From Typhlomys cinereus (taxonomy: Eukaryota; Chordata; Mammalia; Rodentia; Platacanthomyidae), in NCBI GenBank assembly GCA_023101885.1, contig JALPQD010000515.1:62001-126000 (forward strand): 64,000 nucleotides of DNA, given 5' to 3'. The notes below the pieces were generated by a model. That model did no database searches. It saw nothing but the letters and a program-made list of their open reading frames with translations, and had not been told where the DNA came from. The position numbers and the translations under genes were made by a program. The stretch's first letter is position 1, and every line of letters begins with the position of its first letter. This document shows positions 55,390 to 64,000 of the stretch, one piece after another.

Positions 55390-56881
55390 TTTTTTTTTTT
55401 TTTTTCACCGTTAAAACATTTTATTCTCACAGATAGCAATGGAATGTTTTCTTTTATTGCAAAAACCTTAGTACACAGATCTATATCTTCTAAAATGGCT
55501 GCCACTCCCAACCCCACAAGGTGAAGGGCAGGGCAGATCAGTTGTGAGAGGACTGAATGACTTTGTGAGACTCTGGCAACAGAGAAAACCCCAGAGACTA
55601 ATGCCAAAGGGGGTTGTTTCTGGTCTAACCAGTTCAAGTTGAGGGGAGCACTAGGTAACGCTTATCTCAATCTCCAGACTGTCTCAATTGTGATTGACTG
55701 AGAGGTGGTCAGGGTGAGGGACAGGACTGGGACAAGTTCTTGGGTTTTGGCTGTGGGACCAGTGGCAGCTTAGGACACCAGGCTTCAAAGGGAGCAAGCT
55801 TTCTGTGAGCCACTTAATAGACATCTGTTTTCAAACTTGGATCACCCCAGGAGCCAGCAACACTCCAAAGGAAGTTAATTTCCCCAGGAGACTTAAACAT
55901 GTGTACACATCCACACAGACACAACACTCACCTAAGAGTCTCTGGCTGACCACTGATTGTTTCTATAAGCCCTGGAGACATGACACTTATCTTTTTGGGA
56001 ACTGATCCCCTGTCCCCTACCCACAGGGCTCCTACTCCAGCAGGACCTACATTCCCCAGTATTTCCAGGGCAGGGCAGGAAGTCAGAGGAAGGCAACACC
56101 CAGCTCTTGGTGTATGGCACAGTGACAGGCTTGAAATGAAATGCACGTGTTTCAAAGAGAAAACACCAAAAAGGACTGTCTACCCGATTCCTCTTTGAAA
56201 CAGCCTATTATGGATAAAAGGTTGAACTGGTTTTGCAAGCAACTCTAAGATGACCAATTTTAGATACAGAATTGATCTCGTCCCCGGAACCTAACCAGGC
56301 TCCAAGTGGCGGAATGTTTTAACAGGTATGTTTGACATTAATTAAATCTCTGATTTAAAAGAAACAAGATCTAACACTTGGCATTAGCGTATAGCAGGAA
56401 CTTCTTTTTTTTGTCTTTTTGGTCCCGGCTTTGGGGTTGCTGTGCAGACGGCTGGATCGTGTCATGCAGGGTGGAGAAGCGTCCCCCAACACACCAGTTC
56501 CCTGAAACGGACAAAAGATGATCCGAACCTATAAACAGAAAGTCCGATTCTTTTCCAGAAAAGCCCAGCTCGCTAACCGAAAGGAGGTAGGAGGCCTGGA
56601 AGGAGACTAAAGGTTTGGGAGGAAGGAGGAACAGAAGCCGCCCGCACCCCACGCTCTTCCCTCCAGGCCGGGGGTGTGAAGGGGGTTCCTCCCCGCATCT
56701 GGAGGAAGGAGGGCGTGTCCAGACTCCAGGCCAGTTGGAAGGAGTCGGCAGTGTCCACTGCCCCAGGCACAGCGTCTCCCTGCCACCCCAGACCCCACAG
56801 TGGGGGCCCTGCAGCCGAGGGCCTCACCTCCCGCCCCCGCGGGCGGACGCCAAGGTCCCTGCGAGTCCCGCCGTGGGACAC
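55390..56881 (-). pseudogene. Processed pseudogene with TSD, parent mRNA unrecognised
   Basis: A minus-strand retrocopy of a spliced transcript about 1.49 kb long. The T-run at 55388-55405 is the poly(A). An AATAAA lies about 20 nt before it (complement of 55419-55426) and a second one near 55455. The 5' side (56600-56881) is GC-rich like a first exon and UTR. 'tctagtgtctttcct' (55375-55389) and 'tctagtgtcttttct' (56882-56896) form a 15-bp TSD with one mismatch. A 93-codon frame (56371-56652) ends KDKKKKFLLYANAKC and is not recognised. Most of the transcript looks like 3'UTR. It could be a non-coding RNA. Confidence 0.8.
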
Positions 56882-56896
56882 TCTAGTGTCTTTTCT

Positions 56897-57400
56897 GAGC
56901 CTACAAAGAGATTAATCTTTATGAGGGAAGAGAATTTCCAGCAGACAAGGATTACTTTGACCAGCATGTGAATTGTGTTCATAAAAATACTAAAGCAACC
57001 AAGAGAGGATAACAGAAAAGCAAAGCAGATACAGGGGTCTGTCTAGGTCACCTAAAGGCAAATATTGCAAGACATATGTTGAACTGGAGTTCCAAGGGAA
57101 AAAACTGAAACAAGGCCAAATGTTGTGCTAGTGAGTTTCTGAAAGACTTTAAAACCTGAGCATTACATGTCACAGAAGACATGTATGAAGTTCTCACATG
57201 ACCCTAACATAAACCAGAAGAAACTCAGTGGGACACAAATGTGAAAAGACATAAAAATAGGAGGGAGACTAGTAGGGAAGAAGAATTGTAATGGAAAAAG
57301 GAAAGAGGATGGAATTAGGAACTAATAGGTGGAAATATCATAAATTCACTGTATTCATATATGAAACACTAAAATGAATTTAAATAGAGGATGGGGTTTC
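56897..57400. other. No recognisable gene or repeat
   Basis: About 500 bp of A-rich sequence. No supported ORF or repeat family. Confidence 0.5.
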
Positions 57401-57404
57401 TTTT

Positions 57405-59010
57405 TTAAAAAGAATCCTCTCTCGCGCAAAATGCTCCTTCAAAACTGAATGAGACAGAGAAACAAATAGGAGAAAACCATCAGTTGTCACATATCTTCTC
57501 TCCTTGAGAAACTGTGAAGAGTATTCATTTGGAATTTCACATGCACAATAGGGACTCATTGGGGAAAGAGATGCAGTTTTCTTGGGAACTAGAACAGCAA
57601 CCTCTTCCACTCTTTATCCAGGGAAGTTGTCTCTATAAATGGCACAAATTGTGGCTGCTTGTGATTCTGAGTCCACTCATTCAAAAGTGCATATCTAACC
57701 ACATTGCTTATACATGTCCAGGGCAGGGCAATTCGAGTGAAATGACTGCTTGTAGATCAGACATCTTTTCATGTAGGTGGATGACCAAGCGGAATCTCAC
57801 TTCCTGCAGAAAGACAGCCAAGAGAGGAACATCATCTGTCTTTGAGGAACGGTACAGAGGCATTACTTCAGGATTTCACATATGTGGGAAGAAATCATTG
57901 GGGAAACAAATGCAGTTTTCTCAGGACTTATATGAGCCACATTGTAATTCGCGGCATGGTTGCTGATAAATGACTATCAAACGGCTTAAGAGAACAAGAG
58001 GTTTACTTTCTCTTACAATTTTCCAGTTACAGTTCTCAGTCAAGCTTGACAGGAGAGCACACACCAACACCAGGGCTGTGGGCACTGGCCACACCATCAC
58101 CACATAACAGCTGAGAGAAGGACAATCCTTACGTGCCAGACCTGCATGTCTGGCCAAGTGTACAAAAGGATGCCAACTCTCTCAACCAGTTCTCTCTATT
58201 TTATTCCAGGGCCTAATCCCTCCTACCATAGACTGGACCTTCCTGTCAGCTAGACAATCTCCTTCAAGCTTACTCTGGGCCCAATACAACCAATTCTCCA
58301 CAAATGCACCTAGAGCTCAAACCTTCAACCATGAAGTTGACACCTGTGCCTAACTATGAAAAGCCACATCTTCTGTTCTTCTCCAATGAAATTATGTCTG
58401 TGAATGACATGAATTACGGGCTGCCTGTGATTCTGGTCCATGTGATCAGAAGTATTTATCTGGTTAATTCCAGAGAAGTGACTGACTGCTTGAAATTCAA
58501 ACATTTTTTTTTCTTGTAGGTAGATGGCAAAGCTTAATCCCACTTCTCACAGAGAAACAAACAAGAGAAAACCATAGTTGTCACACATCTCTTCTTTCTG
58601 AGGAACAGTGAAGAGGCCTTCCTTAGGGAATGCAGATACACCAGAGGGAATCATTGAGGGGGAATGCAGTTTTCTCATTAATTGCAAGAGCCACAGGCTC
58701 CATTCTTCTCCAGTGAAGTTATCACCGTGAATGACTCAAATTGTGGGCTGCCTGGGATTCTGGTCCATTTGGCCAGAAGTGCATATCTAGCCACACTGGT
58801 TCTATGTGTCTTGCATAGGCCAATTCCAGAGAAATAACTAGTTGTAATTCAAACATCTTTTCTTGTAGGTGGATGGCAAGGCAGAATCTCACTTCCCACA
58901 GAGAAACAAATAATAGAAGATCATCAGCTGTCACACATAAATTCTCTTTGAGGAACATTTCTTAGGGATTTCACATACATCATAGGGAATCATTGGGTAA
59001 ATGCATGCAG
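57405..59010. repeat. Local tandem repeat, about 350-bp unit, 3.5 copies
   Basis: Marks repeat in order: 'cacagagaaacaaata', 'tcagctgtcacaca', 'gaatcattgggg', 'atgcagttttct', 'ctcaaattgtgggctgcc', 'ccagaagtgcatatctagcc', 'cttttcttgtaggtggatggc'. Units start at about 57405, 57773, 58515 and 58863 (the last one partial). Spacing is about 350-370 bp after removing the 408-bp insert at 57952-58359. Copies are roughly 75-85% alike by eye. No coding frame is shared. Confidence 0.82.
57952..58359 (-). mobile_element. 0.4-kb repeat, copy 4 (reversed)
   Basis: Reverse orientation copy of the unit seen at 5.7, 11.5/19.5 and 21.7 kb: 'ttgctgataaatgactatcaaacggcttaag', 'gctagacaatctcc', 'gttgacacctgtgcctaactatg'. 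It interrupts the second unit of the 350-bp tandem repeat, so it arrived after that duplication or in one unit only. Confidence 0.8.
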
Positions 59011-61305
59011 TTTTCACAGGAAAAAAACGGAGTGAGAAATTGAGATATTAGCTTTAAAAATAACTGAGGTAGTTATTTAGCCTATTTGTCATACAAGAAA
59101 TACTCCCTGCTCTAATATTTAAAATACCATATGAAGGAATAAAGATCTTTAAAAAGTTGGAAAAATAGATGCAGATAAAAAGTTGAACTTGGCCTAGAAG
59201 TGAGAAGTTATCTCTGCAGAGTTTGTAGCATACAATTTTCTCTTGCAAGAAAGTAAGCTAAAATTTAAATTTGTCCATTCCTGGGCCTTTTGGTATCTAG
59301 GTATGGCCAGTACAATTGCAAGAGTCGCTGTACTGGCTCAGAGACTGTCAGAACCAAGAAGCTACTAGCTTCAGTGATAAGACACTTTTAAAAGTGTAGA
59401 TGTTGACTCCTAATACAATAATTCCTTGGGCTGATAGCAATGAAATGACGTAACATAATGGTTTTAAGAGTGGACTCTCCAACCTGAGAAAGAGACTCAA
59501 ATTCTACCACATACTAATCATAAACCTTTGAATCAGTAATTGAGTCTTTTAAACCTTAATTGATCTTTAAAATGAAAACAATGGTATCTACTTGTGAGTC
59601 TACCATGTGGATTAAGTGATCTAATGTACATAATACATTCAGCAGAATCCTTAGAGTGTATGAAGTGCTTAAAAATGATGCATTATTCAAATAGAAACAC
59701 AAAGACATAGCTACTGCCTAAATGCATTGTGGGAAGGGATGACGCACGGGACTCTCTGCTGGAGGATGAAGAACAGGTGGAGTGGGTCAGAGACATCACA
59801 CAGCAGAGGTATCATAGCATCAGCAATCTGATTTCAAGCTAGTTCAAATCAACTTTGCCTAAAATGACTGCTGACATTAGAGATCTAAAGAGAAACTATT
59901 GAAAAGCCACATTCTGTTCTAGTCAATAATCAAGTGAGTGATAGATTGCCTAGGGAACTGTATATCCCAATTTGTTCACCTCCTCTGAGGCCAACCCTGA
60001 AACTCAAAATCCAGCAACCTCATTATCATCTGGCATGAGTTTCAGGAATCACATGTGCAACTTTTATACTCTTTTGGGTATTCATCTCAAATGTGAGTGA
60101 TGCATCCTTTCCTCCAAGAAAGAAATGAACTTATCTGAGACTACTGCATCATTCACACTCCCTCGGGGAGCCCACATTCTTGTAATTGAAGAAGCTATCC
60201 ATAGAGACTTAGATATCGTAACTCTAATGATGGGGGAGGGAGCGGAATCTTAAATTTCAATTATATGCATATAATTATTGGGCCATTTCTTCATTAAAAG
60301 AAGATAAATCTAAAAAAAAATCTTTAATCCCTTGATATCTAACACTCCAAACTTTTAATGATATCCTTTGGGCTTTTGGGTCAATTTAAACAAAGAGAAA
60401 AGCACGAAACTTTTAAATAATGATCATGGTTCTCATGGTTAATTATCTAAATTTCCCCTTTACCAACATAGTTCAAGATCATCTATTGTAAAGAGCTTTT
60501 AGGCTGACTTCTTTTCTCAGACCAGGCTGTTTTATGTGGAACATGGAGATATCTGGAAATGATTACCACTTCTGTTTATGTTCTTTTCATCCAGTTCAAC
60601 CAATCCATGAGCATGGGAGTGAGAAAGCTCTGGAAGATAATAAATCATATGCATAAGGGATGTACAGGATCTCCCACGAAATAGTTTTCTCTTACTTTAG
60701 CATGTCAGAATTTCACTGAGATGCCTTCTCAGTGAGTTGTATTTAATTTATTTTTGCAGTTGCAAGATTTCTGTAGCATCTCCAATGACATTGATCCTGG
60801 CACAAAGATGCAATGAAGAAAAGGCAAGGGTTTCACTATAGCCTGCATTACAGAACAACATTTCTTGGAACTCCTTTAGGACACAAAACCTTATGGCTCA
60901 GATAGCATAGAGCTATCTCACTGTAAAGCTTTGACATTTGATTGAGCAAGTAGGTTCTAAGTATCATTTTATGAAAGCGTCAGTGTCCAAACATCCTAAC
61001 ATGCCAATTTCTTGATCTCTTTCTTTGAGACATCACATTTTGATCAATATTTTCATTACTAATCTCATATTTCTACAATTTCCATTTCTTAAATGATGAC
61101 TTAGTGTCACATCTTTTGCGTTTTCTTGCCTTTTACTGCCATTACACCTGAAGTCTCAGGTAAACAGATTTTTCGTTTGTTTCCTCCTTGTTATCAAAGC
61201 TTAATGTTTCTTTCTAACTTTTATTTTCACATCTGTCCAGCTAAGAAACTCAGTGTTACTCTTAACCCTTTCTTTTTGGGTTTTCGATTCATCATATTAC
61301 CAGAC
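59011..61305. other. No recognisable gene or repeat
   Basis: About 2.3 kb of AT-rich sequence. No ORF above about 80 codons with family resemblance, no tRNA or other RNA gene seen. This is the longest stretch here free of obvious L1. Confidence 0.5.
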
Positions 61306-61309
61306 TCAA

Positions 61310-61363
61310 AAGAAAAGATGAGATTATGGAATTTGCTGGTAAATGGATGGAACTAGAAAATTT
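61310..61363 (+). mobile_element. Short relic of L1 ORF2 C-terminus
   Basis: 'aaagatgagattatggaatttgctggtaaatggatggaactagaaaa' reads KDEIMEFAGKWMELE, the conserved end of ORF2 (compare [16 protein letters not shown] in L1-A). Only about 54 bp survive. Confidence 0.65.
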
Positions 61364-61844
61364 CTTTTTAGCATCCTCAATTCTTTAGACTGATATCCTG
61401 CCTTGAACATCTGCTTAATATACATTAACATAATCATGTAGCTCTTCAAATTCATTTTGGATTGAGAAGAGCATGACATAAACACAACAAATTGACACCA
61501 TTTCAAAATTGTATCAACCCACCAACATACTATTTGGCAACTCCCTTGTGCACCTTGAGTTAGTATTTTCTTATTTTTTTTAAGATTCAAAATCTTTATC
61601 ATTTTCTTTAATCCCAGACACAGTTCCTTCCTATTTGGAATATAGGCTTGTTTCCTCTTGACAAAACGACAGCATATTTTGTGAATGGAAGCAAAAATAA
61701 ACATTCACACACATTAGTGAGTTAATTAACCTACAAAAGACATCAGTTCCTTTTCCTTTCTTTCAGTGCAACACTCCTTTCTATCCTTCTTGTATAGGCA
61801 GCCACTTTAGCATGTTTCATGTTTAACACACTTCAGTTTGTTGT

Positions 61845-62155
61845 GGTTTAAATGTAAAATATTCCCCACTGGCTAAATCCCCAATAAATGGTGTTGTGTG
61901 GGAAGGTTTGTGGAACCTTCAAGAGGCAACTTTACTACAAGAAGTACAATTGAAGATGAGCCTCAAGATTTTATTCTGAACTTCATTTCCTGTTCTCTCT
62001 CTCGTCTTCAGTGTGGGTGGAATGGGAACCACCAACTTCCTGCTTGTAATATTCTGCATCTCTGGGACTGTGGCCAAAATAATTTAATTCTTCCTTAAGT
62101 TACTTTTGTCAAAGTATTTTATCACAGTGACAGAAAAGCAACTTGCTCTTTTAAC
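61845..62155 (+). mobile_element. Ancient interspersed repeat, possibly related to the 0.4-kb family
   Basis: 'gtggtttaaatgtaaaatattcccc', 'ggaaggtttgtggaacctt', then 'taagttacttttgtcaaagtattttatcacagtgacagaaaagcaac'. The ending has the same layout as the end of the 0.4-kb family ('ccttaagcc..ttgatggtcatttatcagcaacc'). It is far older than the four copies above. Confidence 0.45.
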
Positions 62156-62264
62156 TTGTTAATGATGCAATACTGTTGTACTAGCTTTGTATATAACACA
62201 TATGACATCATATTTTCTAATCTTTAATGCTTATTTCATTAATGTCTACATGTTTTTGTGGTCC

Positions 62265-62560
62265 ATGTCTTTTGTATTTGTAGAAGCTGCAGCTTCTAGT
62301 TTCATTCCACATCTTGGATATTCAAGCAGCCTCTGTTTTGAGATATTCCTCTGTTTCAGATATTCCTATGTTTATAGGAATTTGGGTTGTTTCCAGTTGA
62401 ATTATTATGAATAAAGCTGCTGCTTTAAATATTTGCTATAAATATTTGTATTCAGGTATAGACTTACATTTTCATTTCTCATAGGTAGCATAAGAGTGGG
62501 ATTGCTGGATCATATAACTAAATGTATGAGTAATTTGTTAAAAACATCCTTAAAGATGTT
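62265..62560 (-). mobile_element. Ancient L1 ORF2 fragment
   Basis: Complement of the part of ORF2 just before the C-terminus: 'tttgggttgtttccagttgaattattatgaataaagctgctgc' and 'gtgggattgctggatcatata'. No frame remains. Confidence 0.7.
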
Positions 62561-63195
62561 TTAAGAGAAAAACTATCTCTGAATATTTCCAATTAGATTA
62601 CTGAGTGATCTTTAATGTAGAAGTTTTTAGACGTAAGATTTCTTAGTCATAGTGTCCTCATCTGTAATGTAATGATAAGATTTCTTTAGTCAGATATTAA
62701 TATAATTGATAGTACAGTTAAATAAAAATTTAAGGAAGTGACATATAAGAGATAGCTTATCATTTCTGAAATAACCTAGCACATTCCAAAATGTTACATA
62801 GGAATAATACAAGTTTGATTCTCTATCTCCATCTGGTGGTGATACATAAAAATTTTAAAAGCAAATTCGAAGGAGATATAAGATCCAGTTAAAAATGGAA
62901 TTTCATACATTCCACTCTATGCTGATTAATAGTTTATGGGAGTCCACTGTTCTACATTTACTAAGACTCTCCCAATATTTGAGTCTTCTTGAATTTGTAA
63001 ATGGTGCCCCACATAGACCCTGAGCCCTAGCATGATGAGCCAGGGAGCAGTGCCTCTGCCTAAGGCTTTCCAGAGTGTGCATTAAATTTGCTGCATATGT
63101 TTTCTCGAAAGTCTGATTGTAAATCTGTTTGCAGAATCTCAAAAGATTACAAAGTATATTGTGTGATTTTGTAATTTCATGTTATTCTAGCTAAC
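62561..63195. other. No recognisable gene or repeat
   Basis: About 630 bp, no supported ORF or repeat. Confidence 0.5.
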
Positions 63196-64000
63196 AGTCA
63201 TAAAGGGCTAAGACTAATAGATGGTGGAGAATGCACTCAAAAGTGGATTTTAAGATAGGGATTTTCTTATCCAAGATCTGTGCAGAAATCAACAAATTGG
63301 AACTGAAAAAGACAATACAAAAATCAGTGAAACAAAGAGCTATTTTTGAATAGATAAATAATATTGATAAACCCTTAGCTTCACTAACCAAGAGAAGAAG
63401 AGAGAAAACTCAAATCAACAAAATCAGAAATGAGAAGGTGAAAAGACAGCAGATGCTGGAGAAATCCAAAGACTCATAAGGATATACTTTAAAAATGTAT
63501 ATTTTCTTAAATTGGACAATCTAAAGGAAATGGATGAATTCCTAAACACATACGTCCTACCAAAATTGATTCAAGACGAAATAGATAAATTAAATAGGCC
63601 AATAACAACAGATGCAATTGAAATAGTAATTACAAGTCTTGCAAATAAAAAAAATCCCAGGGCCAGATGGATTCAGTGAAGAATTCTACCAGGCCTTCAG
63701 AGGAGAACTAACACCATTACTCCTCAAATTATTCCATAAAATAGAGAAAGAAGAAATACTCCCAAACTCTTTCTATGAAGGCAATATTACTCTGATTCCA
63801 AAACAAAAGACATATCAAAGAAAGAAGATTATAGGACAGTTTCATTAATGAACACAGATGCAAAAATCTTTAATAAAATCCTAGCTAATTCAAAAACATA
63901 TCCCAAAGATCATACACAATGATCAAGTTGGGTTCATACCAGGAATGCAAAGATGGTTTAATACATGTATATCAATAAACGTGATTCATCATATTACCAG
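63196..64000 (+). mobile_element. Old L1 ORF2 fragment running off the window
   Basis: Plus-strand ORF2 from the linker to the early RT domain. 63639-63848 reads [32 protein letters not shown]...[14 protein letters not shown], homologous to [15 protein letters not shown] in L1-A but of a much older family (GELTPLL in place of KELITPIL). Stops and indels occur on both sides. It continues beyond 64000. Confidence 0.85.

Noticed and set aside
57405..59010. CRISPR-like or satellite array
   Set aside because: Units of about 350 bp are diverged, lack short repeats with equal spacers, and the genome is mammalian.
1..64000. Endogenous retrovirus or LTR pairs
   Set aside because: No gag/pol/env-type frames, no primer-binding site, and no matching long terminal repeats were seen. 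All RT sequence carries L1 hallmarks.

Overview
This is a rodent nuclear genome window made almost entirely of retrotransposon sequence. No functional host gene was recognised. LINE-1 (L1) proteins appear in many copies (EN, RT with FADD, the C-terminal CX3CX7HX4C knuckle, ORF1p coiled coil). The accompanying SINEs have tRNA-like heads close to rodent B2/ID ('GGCTGGAGAG(A/G)TGGCTCAG'), and two B4-like remnants are present. No typical mouse or rat B1/B2 copies are seen, so a non-murine rodent is likely. A jerboa-type (dipodoid) genome is a guess, not a determination.

Layout. 1-11 kb holds old L1 pieces (one with a 5' inversion), two young TSD-flanked SINEs, B4-like remnants and a likely processed pseudogene. 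11.2-20.1 kb is a five-level nest on the minus strand: old L1 3'UTR > 0.4-kb repeat > L1-E > L1-D > SINE. 20.1-22.5 kb holds a SINE, a strong p53-type motif and another 0.4-kb repeat. 22.59-29.40 kb is a plus-strand full-length L1 (L1-S) with inverted duplications at both junctions. 29.4-36.3 kb is older L1 in both orientations. 36.3-54.1 kb is one old minus-strand L1 split by three later minus-strand L1 insertions, each with target-site duplications (TSDs): a chimeric L1 (37.47-45.01 kb), a 366-bp 3' fragment (45.48-45.85 kb), and a 7.2-kb full-length L1 (L1-A, 46.06-53.27 kb). L1-A has a tandem GC-rich monomer promoter and nearly open ORFs. 54-64 kb is lower in L1: a TSD-flanked processed pseudogene, a local tandem repeat and ancient L1 fragments.

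Functionally, only L1 supplies an activity. ORF1p is an RNA-binding trimer, ORF2p is the EN/RT enzyme, and L1 machinery also explains the SINEs and processed pseudogenes. Three different L1 5' leader types occur in the window, which records promoter replacement in this lineage. The most noteworthy items are the monomer promoter, a TSD-flanked L1 that looks like two L1 RNAs joined during one insertion, a premature stop shared by two L1 copies, two fold-back junctions around L1-S, and a consensus p53 response element. No undescribed defence or metabolic system was seen. All boundaries were read by eye and are accurate to roughly 5-50 bp unless a TSD fixes them.
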